A DNA stretch of 64,000 nucleotides from Natronomonas marina (GTDB taxonomy: Archaea > Halobacteriota > Halobacteria > Halobacteriales > Haloarculaceae). The stretch spans positions 2,294,001-2,358,000 of the forward strand of contig NZ_CP101154.1 of NCBI RefSeq assembly GCF_024298905.1, written 5' to 3'. The notes under the pieces were generated by a model. It did not search any database and was not told the origin of the DNA. It saw only the letters and a program-made list of their open reading frames with translations. Of this stretch, positions 18,063-27,116 are shown piece by piece (the first letter of the stretch is position 1; the number at the start of each line of letters is the position of its first letter). The position numbers and the translations under genes were made by a program.

Positions 18063-19700
18063 ATGGCACGCACTCAAGGAAACAGCACTCTGTCGACCGT
18101 TCGTGAGCGGCTGTCGCGGACCGCCGAGATACTCCGGGGGTCGAGCGTCCCGGACGAGCAGTACCGACCGAACGACCACGGGCCGATCGTCGAGGATGTC
18201 GAGTTCGAGGACCGCGTTGTCGACCGCTACTGGCTGAACCCCCCCTTCGCGTACGTGGTGGTCACGTACGACGACCGGGCGGACAAGCACCTCTACCGGG
18301 CCATCGAACCGTCGCTGGACCCCTTCGAGACCGAACTCATCGACGCGCTGTACGACGACGTCCGGACCCCGCTTCTGTACGGCGAAGGCGACTCGCACGA
18401 CGACCCCGAAGACGCCCTCAGGCGGGAGCTCAAGACCCGCCTCGAGAAGTACGGCGTCGACACCGACGTCGCCGGGTTCTATCGGCTCTACTACTACCTC
18501 TACCGTCGGTTCCGTGGCTTCGGGCGCATCGACCCGCTGATGCACGACCCGAACATCGAGGACATCTCCTGTGACGGCTACGAGGTCCCGCTGTACGCCT
18601 ACCACGACGACTACCAGGACATCGAGACGAACGTCTCCTTCCAGCAGGAGGAACTCGACAGCTACATCGTCCGGATGGCCCAGCAGGCGGGCCGACACAT
18701 CTCCGTCGGCAACCCGATCGTCGAGACGACCCTGGAGGACGGTTCCCGAGCCGAACTGGCGCTGGGCGAGGAGGTGACCCCGCACGGCTCGGCGTTCACC
18801 ATCCGGAAGTACAGCGAGGAGCCGTTCACCCCCATCGACCTCCTGGAGTTCGGCACCTACTCGCTGGAGCAGATGGCCTACCTCTGGATGGCCATCGAGC
18901 ACAACAAGAACATCATCTTCGCCGGCGGGACGGCCTCCGGGAAGACCACCTCGATGAACGCCATCTCGATGTTCATCCCGCCGCGCTCGAAGCTCATCAC
19001 CATCGAGGACACCCGCGAGCTGGCGCTGCACCACGAGAACTGGCTCTCCAGTGTCACCCGCGAACGGCTCGACGAGGGGTCGAACGTCACGATGTACGAC
19101 CTGCTCCGGTCGGCGCTGCGGCACCGCCCCGAGTACATCATCGTCGGCGAGGTCCGCGGTGAGGAGGCCATCACGCTGTTCCAGGCGATGAACACCGGCC
19201 ACACGACGCTGTCGACGATGCACGCCGACTCGGTCCAGACCGTCATCAACCGTCTGGAGAACGAGCCGATCAACGTTCCCCGGCCGATGGTCCAGTCGCT
19301 GGACGTCCTCTGCGTGCAGACGCTGGCCCGGTTCGGCGGCGAGCGGGTCCGCCGGGCCGACGCCATCGCCGAAATCGAGGGCATCGACCAGCGGACCGGC
19401 GAACTCGACTACACGAACGCCTACGAGTGGCGGTCGGCCGACGACAGCTTCCGGGAGGGCAACAAGAAGCTGCTGGACGAGATACGCGAGGAGCGCGGGT
19501 GGGCCCAGTCGGAACTGCTGCGGGAGATGCAGCGCCGCCGGAAGTTCCTCAAGTACCTCTGGGACGAAGGGATCGACCAGTATCAGGACTTCACGGCGAT
19601 GGTGAACCGCTACTACGCCAGGCCGGGCGAAGTGATGGACCGGATCGGCGAACTGGAGGGCAACGTGGGGGCCATGGCCATCGACGCGGCGGACCAGTAG
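18063..19700 (+). CDS. Type IV pilus assembly ATPase (PilB/TadA-like), first module
   Basis: 545 residues. Archaeal type II/IV secretion ATPase: an N-terminal domain, then the RecA-like core with Walker A GGTASGKTTS (Lys294), an Asp box (TIEDTRELALHH), Walker B region (PEYIIVGEVRGEE) and the His box (GHTTLSTMHADS). It powers pilus subunit insertion through the platform protein encoded next, with no gap. TTTATAC at 17998-18004 gives a leader of about 35 nt with a GGAG element before the ATG. No pilin gene follows this pair. Confidence 0.92.
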   Translation: MARTQGNSTLSTVRERLSRTAEILRGSSVPDEQYRPNDHGPIVEDVEFEDRVVDRYWLNPPFAYVVVTYDDRADKHLYRAIEPSLDPFETELIDALYDDVRTPLLYGEGDSHDDPEDALRRELKTRLEKYGVDTDVAGFYRLYYYLYRRFRGFGRIDPLMHDPNIEDISCDGYEVPLYAYHDDYQDIETNVSFQQEELDSYIVRMAQQAGRHISVGNPIVETTLEDGSRAELALGEEVTPHGSAFTIRKYSEEPFTPIDLLEFGTYSLEQMAYLWMAIEHNKNIIFAGGTASGKTTSMNAISMFIPPRSKLITIEDTRELALHHENWLSSVTRERLDEGSNVTMYDLLRSALRHRPEYIIVGEVRGEEAITLFQAMNTGHTTLSTMHADSVQTVINRLENEPINVPRPMVQSLDVLCVQTLARFGGERVRRADAIAEIEGIDQRTGELDYTNAYEWRSADDSFREGNKKLLDEIREERGWAQSELLREMQRRRKFLKYLWDEGIDQYQDFTAMVNRYYARPGEVMDRIGELEGNVGAMAIDAADQ

Positions 19701-21797
19701 ATGCTGCTGGTCTATCTCCCACTGCTGGCGGCGCTTTCGGTCATCTGTCTGTTCGTGCTGGTTCCGTACAGCGAGCTGCTCGATCGGGTCGTCGCCAGGC
19801 TGTCGTTCGCGCTCTTCTCCGGCATCGAGGTCGAACCCGAGAGCCGGCGGGAGCGACTCCTCCGGACGGCGGCTATCGGGACGCCGTACCGGGAGTACGC
19901 CACACGAACCCGCCTGTACATCCTCGGGTCGGCGATCGCGAGCACGGTCGTCGGCGCCTACCTCGCGTTCCTCGTCATCGAGCAGGCGGGGCTGACCGAG
20001 AGCCTGACGTTCCGGCTCCCGCGGCTGGGGGTCTTCTCGAACGCGCCCAGGCCCGAACGCATCGAGGCCGTCCTGAACGGGGCTGCCGCCGTCGTCGGCG
20101 TGCAGGCGGGGGTCGCAATCGCGGTGTTCTTTTCGGCGGCGCTCTTCGGCGCGATCGGCGGTGCCGCCGCCTACCTCGTTCGGTGGAACCTCCCGTCGGT
20201 ACGGGCCGACACCCGGCGGCGACAGATCGACGCCGGGATGCCGCGGATGGTCGCGTTCGTCTACGCGCTGACCCGGGGCGGAATGTCGTTTCCCGACGTG
20301 ATGCGGGCGCTGTCGCGCAACGAGGGCGTCTTCGGCGAGAGCGCGACCGAGATCGGCGTCGCCGTCCGGAGCATCGACCTCTTCAGCGTCGACCTCGTGA
20401 CCGCTATCCGGGAGACCTCCCGCCGGACACCCTCGAACCAGTTCGAACAGTTCAGCGAGAACCTCGGGAGCGTCCTCCAGAGCGGCGGGAACATCTCGGA
20501 GTTCCTCCGGAACCAGTACGAACGCTACCGCGAGGAGGCCGAGGAACAACAGCGAGAGATACTCGATTTGCTGGCGACGACGGCAGAAGTGTACGTCACC
20601 GTCGTCGTCGCCGGCATGCTCTTTCTGATAACGATACTGTTCATCATCGGCGTCGTCGCCGGCAACACGCTGTTTTCCCTCCAGGTCATCACCTACGTCG
20701 TCCTGCCGGCGGTGAACCTGATCTTCGTCGCCTACCTCGCGGACGTCACCCAGCCGCTGCGGATCTCCCGGGACAGCGGGCGAGTGCTGATCGGCGGCGA
20801 GGACGGCGGCAACTCGCTGCGCGGGGTCCGGTCGGACGGCGGCTACCTCCGGCCGAACTCCCGGGTCAACCACGGCCGCCTGCATGCCCACCAGCGAATC
20901 CGGTCGCTCCGGGATACGGTCGCGTCCCCGCTGCAGTCGATGGTAGAGCGGCCGATCCTCGTCCTCTACGTCACCGTTCCGATCGCCGTCGGCGTCACAC
21001 TCTATCGACTGCCGACGGCGCTTTCGGCCGGCGGCTTCGACGTCCGCGTCGCCGACGACCTCGTCATCCAGGCCGTCCTCTTTCTGATGGCGACGTTCAC
21101 GCTCGTCTACGAGGTGAGCAAGCGCCGGCTCAGGCGTCTCGAGGGGTCGGTCCCGGATCTGCTGGACCGGCTTGCGAGCCTCAACGAGGCGGGGACTGCG
21201 GTCGTCTCCTCGTTCGATCGGGTCCGGCAGAGCGACCTCGGCCCCCTCGACGAGGAGGTCGAGCGCATCTGGCGAGACATCCAGTGGGGAGCGACCGTCG
21301 AGCAGGCGCTGGACCGCTTCGAGAGCCGCGTCCAGACCTCCTCGGTCACCCGCGTCGTGACGCTCATCACCAACGCGATGCGGGCCTCCAACGAGATCGG
21401 GCCCGTGCTGCGCATCGCTGCCGAGCAGGCCCGCGCCGACCAGCGGCTCCGCCGGCAGCGTCGCCAGGAGATGCTCACGTACCTCGTCGTCATCTACATC
21501 TCCTTTCTCGTCTTCCTGGTCGTCATCGTGGCAATCGACTACGTCCTGATACCGAACCTGCCGGACACCAGCGGGATCGACAGCGACTCGCTGGCGCAGG
21601 CGCCCGGCGTCATCGGTGGCATCGAGGGCGGGGACGTCCCGCCGTTCCGGCTCGTCTTCTTCCACGCGGCGCTCATCCAGTCGCTGCTCTCCGGGCTGGT
21701 CGGCGGGATGATGGGCGGCGGCTCGATCAAGGACGGCGTCAAGCACGCGACGGTCATGCTGACGATCACGTACGTCGTCCTGACCCTTCTCGGGTGA
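19701..21797 (+). CDS. Type IV pilus membrane platform protein (PilC/TadC-like), first module
   Basis: 698 residues with two T2SSF (GspF) domains in tandem, the usual long archaeal form. It has hydrophobic clusters at the N-terminus, at about residues 120-165, 290-350, 420-470 and the C-terminus, and soluble helical domains between them (GMPRMVAFVYALTRGGMSF; LLDRLASLNEAGTAVVSSF). Its ATG follows the ATPase stop directly (TAGATG). It should bind the ATPase and act as the pilus base. Confidence 0.9.
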   Translation: MLLVYLPLLAALSVICLFVLVPYSELLDRVVARLSFALFSGIEVEPESRRERLLRTAAIGTPYREYATRTRLYILGSAIASTVVGAYLAFLVIEQAGLTESLTFRLPRLGVFSNAPRPERIEAVLNGAAAVVGVQAGVAIAVFFSAALFGAIGGAAAYLVRWNLPSVRADTRRRQIDAGMPRMVAFVYALTRGGMSFPDVMRALSRNEGVFGESATEIGVAVRSIDLFSVDLVTAIRETSRRTPSNQFEQFSENLGSVLQSGGNISEFLRNQYERYREEAEEQQREILDLLATTAEVYVTVVVAGMLFLITILFIIGVVAGNTLFSLQVITYVVLPAVNLIFVAYLADVTQPLRISRDSGRVLIGGEDGGNSLRGVRSDGGYLRPNSRVNHGRLHAHQRIRSLRDTVASPLQSMVERPILVLYVTVPIAVGVTLYRLPTALSAGGFDVRVADDLVIQAVLFLMATFTLVYEVSKRRLRRLEGSVPDLLDRLASLNEAGTAVVSSFDRVRQSDLGPLDEEVERIWRDIQWGATVEQALDRFESRVQTSSVTRVVTLITNAMRASNEIGPVLRIAAEQARADQRLRRQRRQEMLTYLVVIYISFLVFLVVIVAIDYVLIPNLPDTSGIDSDSLAQAPGVIGGIEGGDVPPFRLVFFHAALIQSLLSGLVGGMMGGGSIKDGVKHATVMLTITYVVLTLLG

Positions 21798-21838
21798 TGA
21801 ACCGCGCCGTTCTTGGGGCCGCCGCCGGAACGTCGGGC

Positions 21839-22495
21839 ATGGCCGACGACCGCCGGACGGTCCGGGAGACCTACGACGCCATCGCCGAGCACTTCGCACG
21901 GACTCGGGCGTACCCGTGGCCGGAGACCGAGACGTTCTGTGCGGACCGGCAGGTCGGCACCGCCCTCGACGTCGGCTGTGGCAACGGCCGGAACGCGGAG
22001 GTGCTCGTCGAGCACGCCGAACGCGTCGTCGGGGTGGACGCGAGCCGGAACCTCCTGGCGCTGGCCCGCGAGCGGGTTCCCGAAGGGAGTTTCCTCCAGG
22101 GCGACGCCTCGCGGCTCCCGCTGGTTGACGACGCCGTCGACCTGGCGGTCTACGTTGCGACGCTGCATCACCTCCCCGAGCGGGGACTCCGACGGCGGAG
22201 CCTCGACGAACTGGCCCGGGTGCTTTCGCCGGGCGGCGAGGCGCTCGTCAGTGCCTGGAGCACGACCCACGACCGCTTCGACGCCCCGGCCGACGCCGAG
22301 GTCGGCTTCGACACGCACGTCGACTGGACGCTCCCGGACGGCGAGACAGTCCCCCGCTTCTATCACATCTACGCGCCCCCGGAGTTCGACGCCGACCTCG
22401 CCGCCAGCGACCTGACGGTCGTTCGGTCGTGGCGCTCCAGCGGCAACTGCTATGCGGTCGTTACCCCCAGCGACGGGGAACGGAAAGGCCCTTAG
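21839..22495 (+). CDS. Class I SAM-dependent methyltransferase (Trm9-like)
   Basis: 218 residues. Motif I is ALDVGCGNGRNAEV, then VVGVDASRNLL, GDASRLPLVDDAVDLAVYVATLHHL and the ARVLSPGGEALVSAW strand. The opening VRETYDAIAEHFARTRAYPWPE resembles Trm9/ALKBH8-type tRNA wobble-uridine methyltransferases, so a tRNA role is possible but not proved. An in-frame ATG at 21797 overlaps the previous stop; the extra 14 residues are low-complexity, so ATG 21839 is preferred. It may be co-transcribed with the pilus genes. Confidence 0.8.
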   Translation: MADDRRTVRETYDAIAEHFARTRAYPWPETETFCADRQVGTALDVGCGNGRNAEVLVEHAERVVGVDASRNLLALARERVPEGSFLQGDASRLPLVDDAVDLAVYVATLHHLPERGLRRRSLDELARVLSPGGEALVSAWSTTHDRFDAPADAEVGFDTHVDWTLPDGETVPRFYHIYAPPEFDADLAASDLTVVRSWRSSGNCYAVVTPSDGERKGP

Positions 22496-22519
22496 TGGGC
22501 GGTGTGTTACTACCGACAA

Positions 22520-22642
22520 GCGCCGATGGTGAGCGGTTCCGAAGGAACCGCGAGTCACGGCGCGAGGAACGAAGTGAGCGCCGATGGTGAGTGATTCCGA
22601 AGGAATCACGAACCCCGGGGCGCGAGGAACGGTGTGACGAGC
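22520..22642. repeat. Two tandem hairpin modules carrying the 5' end of tRNA-Gly
   Basis: The first 11 bases of the tRNA (GCGCCGATGGT) are repeated upstream at 22520-22530 and 22578-22588. Each copy is followed by a perfect hairpin with an 8-bp stem and GAA loop: GCGGTTCC/GGAACCGC in the first, GTGATTCC/GGAATCAC in the second. The stems differ by compensatory changes. A GGCGCGAGGAACG(A/G)(A/T)GTGA-type segment follows each hairpin. Confidence 0.75.
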
Positions 22643-22713
22643 GCGCCGATGGTCTAGTGGTAGGACCTGAGCCTTCCAAGCTCATGGCCCGGGTTCAAAT
22701 CCCGGTCGGCGCA
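22643..22713 (+). tRNA. tRNA-Gly (TCC anticodon)
   Basis: 71-nt cloverleaf without intron. The acceptor stem GCGCCGA pairs with TCGGCGC, discriminator A. The anticodon stem TGAGC/GCTCA encloses CTTCCAA (anticodon TCC). The T arm is CCGGG TTCAAAT CCCGG. CCA is not encoded. Repeats and hairpins flank it on both sides. Confidence 0.93.
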
Positions 22714-23285
22714 TTGCGAGACCGAACAGAGTGAGGTCTCGAAGACGTGAACGGGGAGCGAAGCGACCCGTGAACGCACTCCCTGCGGTCGTTTGCCGCT
22801 TTGATTTCCCGTCGTCCCCACGCGAGTTCCGGTCGGCGAGGCGGTCTCGGGGTCGACCGGTTCCTCCAGCAAGGTATTATCAGGAATAGAAATCGCTCGA
22901 ACGATATTTATCGGTACGCGTCGTCGATCAATCCGGGGGATTCCGTCGAGAAGGTGGAGATGCACCCGACACGTCGCGGCGTTCGAGTCACGGCGATTCG
23001 GAGCCCGAGTGGACCACCCGAGCCGGGATCGCGTTTTATAAAACGGACGTGTGAACTTTTGGTGGATTCACGGATGGTTTTATTCGCCAACAATATTAGG
23101 CTCCGCATATAGTAACGAATTATCAGGCATGTCCTCCCTCATCCTCCGACAGATGTGGCGACATGCGCCAGAGGTCTAAGCGAGCGTAAAAAACAGGTGG
23201 TATCAACGATAATGTCATCAAACCGATATATAGTACGGCTGTGGAAGATGCAACGGACCCACGCTTTCCGACGGGGAGGATTCTC
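22714..23285. other. Intergenic region with tRNA-flanking hairpins and pilus-operon promoter
   Basis: About 570 bp, no supported gene. Just after the tRNA are two hairpins: CGAGACC/GGTCTCG (22717-22741, loop GAACAGAGTGA) and ACGGG/CCCGT (22751-22771, loop GAGCGAAGCGA). Further on the DNA becomes AT-rich, with the 14-bp palindrome CGTTTTATAAAACG at 23032-23045 and a TATA box (GATATATAG, about 23224-23232). GGGGAGG just before ATG 23286 is the ribosome site. ATTATCAGG occurs twice (about 22876 and 23119). Confidence 0.55.
23032..23045. promoter_or_regulatory. 14-bp palindrome with TATA core
   Basis: CGTTTTATAAAACG is perfectly symmetrical, about 250 bp upstream of the second pilus ATPase. It could be a second promoter (reading either way) or a regulator site. 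Nothing downstream within 30 bp looks like a gene start. Confidence 0.35.
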
Positions 23286-25091
23286 ATGAGCAGCGACAGC
23301 GAGACCGCCGAGGGAGACGAGGAGTTCGAGTGGCAGGATTCGGACCAGGAGCGAGAGGGTCCCGACGGGTCGGACCGGGAGGCCAGTACGGACGCCGAAT
23401 CGGGGGGTTCCTCGGCCACCGAGGCTGCGACGGGAGATCAACGAAAGCTCGTCTCCGACCACCCGATAAAGGGAGAGATACTCCGGGAAGTCCACGACTA
23501 CTTCCGAGAGACCGACATCGACGAGACGTTTGCGAGTCGCCCCGACACCGAGTTCATCAAGGGGCGGTTCTTCGACTTCTCGTATCTCGACAACCACGAG
23601 GAGGTAGAGCGGCTCTGGGTCGACAAGCCGTACGCCTACGTCTCCATCCTCCGTCGTGACGGCGAGGACAAGCTCCGGTATCGGGTCCACGAACCACACC
23701 TCTCGGAGTTCGAGGAGTACGTCCGCGAAGACCTGGTGAAGATACTGCGCAACAGCCTCATGTACCAGGACTTAGAGGAGGGCGACGACCGCGAGGCCAT
23801 CTTTGAGGAGAAGGCAAAGGAGATCATCTCCGACCACGCCGCGGCGACCATCGAAGACGGCTCGCTGCTGAAGCTGAAGTACTACCTGCTCCGTGACTTC
23901 GTCCACCTGGGTCCCATCGAGCCGATCATGCGGGACCCCAACATCGAGGACGTCTCCTGTGACGGCGTCGGCATCCCGGTCTACGTCTACCACACCGAAC
24001 ACCGGGACATGCCGACGAACATCACCTTCGAGAAACAGCAGTTGTCCTCCTTCGCGCTACGGTTGGCCCAGCGGGCCGGCGAGCAGGTGTCGGTTTCGGA
24101 GCCGCTGATGGACGGGACGCTCCCGGACGGCTCCCGCGTCCAGCTCACGTTCGGCTCTGACGTGGCGACCCGGGGATCGAACTTCACCATCCGGAAGTTC
24201 GCCACCATCCCCTTCACGCCGGTCGACCTCATCCAGCGCGGCACGTTCAGCACCGAGCAGATGGCGTACTTCTGGCTGGCCATCGAGAACAACCGCTCTC
24301 TCATCTTCTCGGGCGGTACCGGGTCGGGCAAGACCACCTCGATGAACGCGGTCTCGATGTTCGTGCCGGAGGACGCCAAGGTCGTCTCCATCGAGGACAC
24401 CCGCGAGATCACGCTCCCGCACGACAACTGGATCCAGAGCCTCACCCGCGAGTCCATCACCTCCGAGGGCCGCGGCGAGGTCTCGATGTACGAACTCCTG
24501 CAGGCGGCGCTGCGGCAGCGCCCCGAGTACCTGCTCGTCGGGGAGATACGGACCCAGCAGAACGTCGCGTTCACCTTCTTCCAGGCCATCGGGACGGGCC
24601 ACACGGCCTACACCACCATCCACGCCGAGAGCGTCGAAGGCGTCCTCAACCGCCTGGAGAACCAGCCGCTGAACGTCCCGACCCAGATGGTGCTGGAACT
24701 GGACATCATCTCCATCCAGAAGCAGACGTTCATGGACGGCGACCGGGTCCGACGGAACGACGGCGTCACGGAGATCCTGCCCGGCGGCGACGCCGAGGAT
24801 TCGATCCGTGCCATCGACATCTTCGCCCGGGACGCCGACGAGGACACCATCCAGCGGGTGAACAACTCCCAGGTCCTGCAGGACATCGCCGACGACCGCG
24901 GCTGGAGCGGCCGCGAACTCGCCGAGGAACTGCGGAAGCGCCGCGAGTTCCTGCAGTACCTCGTCGACAACGACATCTCCGACTACCACGACGTCACCTC
25001 CGCCATCCACATGTTCGGTAACAACCAGGAACGGCTGCTCGAGAAGGTCGACGAGGGCACCCTCGAACCGGGGGACTTCCAAGAGGAATGA
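23286..25091 (+). CDS. Type IV pilus assembly ATPase (PilB/TadA-like), second module
   Basis: 601 residues. An acidic disordered N-terminus (about 60 residues) precedes the ATPase core: Walker A GGTGSGKTTS (Lys349), Asp box SIEDTREITLPHDNW, PEYLLVGEIRTQQN, and His box GHTAYTTIHAES. It is homologous over its whole core to the ATPase at 18063 but clearly diverged. GTG 23241 is in frame, but ATG 23286 has a good ribosome site (GGGAGG) and a TATA box at about 23224-23232, leaving a leader of about 30 nt. It overlaps the next gene as ATGA. Confidence 0.92.
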   Translation: MSSDSETAEGDEEFEWQDSDQEREGPDGSDREASTDAESGGSSATEAATGDQRKLVSDHPIKGEILREVHDYFRETDIDETFASRPDTEFIKGRFFDFSYLDNHEEVERLWVDKPYAYVSILRRDGEDKLRYRVHEPHLSEFEEYVREDLVKILRNSLMYQDLEEGDDREAIFEEKAKEIISDHAAATIEDGSLLKLKYYLLRDFVHLGPIEPIMRDPNIEDVSCDGVGIPVYVYHTEHRDMPTNITFEKQQLSSFALRLAQRAGEQVSVSEPLMDGTLPDGSRVQLTFGSDVATRGSNFTIRKFATIPFTPVDLIQRGTFSTEQMAYFWLAIENNRSLIFSGGTGSGKTTSMNAVSMFVPEDAKVVSIEDTREITLPHDNWIQSLTRESITSEGRGEVSMYELLQAALRQRPEYLLVGEIRTQQNVAFTFFQAIGTGHTAYTTIHAESVEGVLNRLENQPLNVPTQMVLELDIISIQKQTFMDGDRVRRNDGVTEILPGGDAEDSIRAIDIFARDADEDTIQRVNNSQVLQDIADDRGWSGRELAEELRKRREFLQYLVDNDISDYHDVTSAIHMFGNNQERLLEKVDEGTLEPGDFQEE

Positions 25092-27115
25092 GCCAGGGTA
25101 ACATCGAGGACGCGACCCCGATTCCGGACTACGAACTGGAACAGCGGTTCCCGGAACGGCACGACCTCTCCGAGGACGACCGCGAGCGCCTCCGGGACGA
25201 ACACGGCCGGATACGGACGTACTTCCTCCTGAACCCCTCGGGGTTCAAGGACCTCCAGCGCTGGCTCAACCAGGCCCGCATGGGGTACACCTACGACATC
25301 TACCTCGAGCGGATCGTCGGCTACACTCTCATCGCGGCCGCCGTCGGCCTGATTCTCGGGACCGCGTTGAGCCTCCAGCTTTTCATCTTCGGCGGCTGGC
25401 AGAGCCTCGGCGTCTCGTCGGTGGCGCTGCAGGGCGGGCTGACCGTCCTGCTCATTCTCGTTTCCGTCGGGCTGTTCGCCGGCGGCGCCTTCGTGACCGG
25501 CTACTACTACCCGCTGATGCGTGCCAGCACCCGCGAGCGCCAGATCGATATCCTGCTTCCGCACGCCATCGTCTACATGTACGCGCTGAGCCACGGCGGG
25601 ATGAACTCCTTCGAGGTGCTGAAGGAACTGGCGGAGGCCGAGGACGTCTACGGCGAGGTCGCCCAGGAGTTCGACGTGGTCGTCCGCGACGTCGAACTGT
25701 TCGGCAACGACCTCTTTTCGGCGCTGCGGGACGCCCGCTCCGTGACGCCCTCCGAGAACCTCGAACAGTTCATCGACGACATGATCTCCGTGCTCGACTC
25801 CGGCAGCGACTTCTCGACGTTCCTCGAGGACGAGGCCGGCACCTACATGGACCAGGCCCGCGACGAACAAGAGGGCTTTCTCGACACGCTGTCGATCCTC
25901 TCGGAGATATTCATCGTCGCCTTCGTCGCCGCGCCGCTGTTTCTCATCGTCACGCTGATGGTCATCACGCTGCTGGGCGGCGACGCACTGCTGCAGGCGT
26001 TCTTCCTCGTCTACGTCGGGCTCCCGCTGGGGATGCTGGGCTTCCTGGCCGCGGTCGACATTCTCGCAAAGCCGTACGCGGAGTCGACCGAGACCCTCGA
26101 GATCGAGCGCTCGGAGTTCCGGACCGAGTGGAGCAATCAGGTGCAGGCCGACCCGGACTACGAGGAGTACGAGGACAGAAAGAAGCGGGACGAGCGCCGT
26201 GCGAAACTGGAGAACCCGATCCAGCAGATCCGCGAGCGGAACCCGCTCCTCTCGCTGGCGCTGACCGTCCCGGTGGCGCTGCTGTGTCTCGGTGGGCTCG
26301 TCGTCAGCGGTGCGGTCCCGACATCGCTGGAGGGGCTGTTCGACGCGCCCGTCCAGGGAACGCTCGGCCTGTTCGTGGTTCCGTTCCTCGTCGTCACGGT
26401 CCCGCTCGCGGGGCTGTACGAGTCCCAGCGGCGGCGCAAGCGCTCCATTGCAAAGCGGTTCCCCGACACGCTGAACATCCTCTCCAGCGCCAACCAGATG
26501 GGCATCCGGCTCGTCGAGGCGCTGAACCTCGTCTCGCGGTGGTCCGAGGGCGCCCTGGCCGACGAACTCCGGAAGGTGCGCAACGACATCGCCTGGAACG
26601 AGGACGTCGAGCGAGCGCTCTTGGAGTTCGCAAACCGCCTGCGCGTCCCGCAGGTGACCCGGACGATGAAGCTCATCGCCAAGGGCAACCGCTCGTCGAG
26701 CAACCTCTCACAGATCATCTCCATCGCGGCGGAGGACACCCGCAACCGCTACCAGATAGAGCGCAAGCGCCGCAGCGAGATGGGCGCCTACACTGCCATC
26801 GTCGTCATCGGCTTCCTCGTGTTCCTGGCGGTCATCGTCATGCTCGACACGAGCTACCTGACGCCGATAAGTAACCTCTCGGGGACGACCGGCGAGGTCG
26901 GCGGTGAGGCTGCCCCCGGCGGCGTCGCCGGCGTCGCAAGCGTCGGCGACGTGCCGGTCGGCGTCTACCGGGCGGTGTTCCTCCACTCGGCGCTCATTCA
27001 GGGCATCGGTAGCGGACTGTTGGCCGGCAAACTCGCGGAGAACAACGTCCTCGCGGGGCTGAAGTACAGCATCGGCCTCGTGACGATCACGGCCATCGTC
27101 TTCCTGGTGATTTGA
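25088..27115 (+). CDS. Type IV pilus membrane platform protein (PilC/TadC-like), second module
   Basis: 675 residues with a soluble N-terminal ~70 residues and two T2SSF domains (RQIDILLPHAIVYMYALSHGGMNSFEV; RFPDTLNILSSANQMGIRLVEAL). Several membrane helices are seen, notably at about residues 78-145, 275-340, 390-440 and at the C-terminus. Coupled by ATGA to the ATPase and followed after one base by the pilin-like gene, so it builds a fibre from that or other pilins. Confidence 0.9.
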   Translation: MSQGNIEDATPIPDYELEQRFPERHDLSEDDRERLRDEHGRIRTYFLLNPSGFKDLQRWLNQARMGYTYDIYLERIVGYTLIAAAVGLILGTALSLQLFIFGGWQSLGVSSVALQGGLTVLLILVSVGLFAGGAFVTGYYYPLMRASTRERQIDILLPHAIVYMYALSHGGMNSFEVLKELAEAEDVYGEVAQEFDVVVRDVELFGNDLFSALRDARSVTPSENLEQFIDDMISVLDSGSDFSTFLEDEAGTYMDQARDEQEGFLDTLSILSEIFIVAFVAAPLFLIVTLMVITLLGGDALLQAFFLVYVGLPLGMLGFLAAVDILAKPYAESTETLEIERSEFRTEWSNQVQADPDYEEYEDRKKRDERRAKLENPIQQIRERNPLLSLALTVPVALLCLGGLVVSGAVPTSLEGLFDAPVQGTLGLFVVPFLVVTVPLAGLYESQRRRKRSIAKRFPDTLNILSSANQMGIRLVEALNLVSRWSEGALADELRKVRNDIAWNEDVERALLEFANRLRVPQVTRTMKLIAKGNRSSSNLSQIISIAAEDTRNRYQIERKRRSEMGAYTAIVVIGFLVFLAVIVMLDTSYLTPISNLSGTTGEVGGEAAPGGVAGVASVGDVPVGVYRAVFLHSALIQGIGSGLLAGKLAENNVLAGLKYSIGLVTITAIVFLVI

Positions 27116-27116
27116 T

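Noticed and set aside
17796-21899. 1367-codon open frame on the minus strand opposite the pilus genes
   Set aside because: Composition is Asp/Arg/Val/Gly without domain motifs. It lies wholly antisense to two clear pilus genes and is the usual mirror of GC-rich acidic coding DNA.
22801-23112. 103-codon ORF behind tRNA-Gly
   Set aside because: No family, no ribosome site or TATA box at the right distance, and codon use unlike neighbours.
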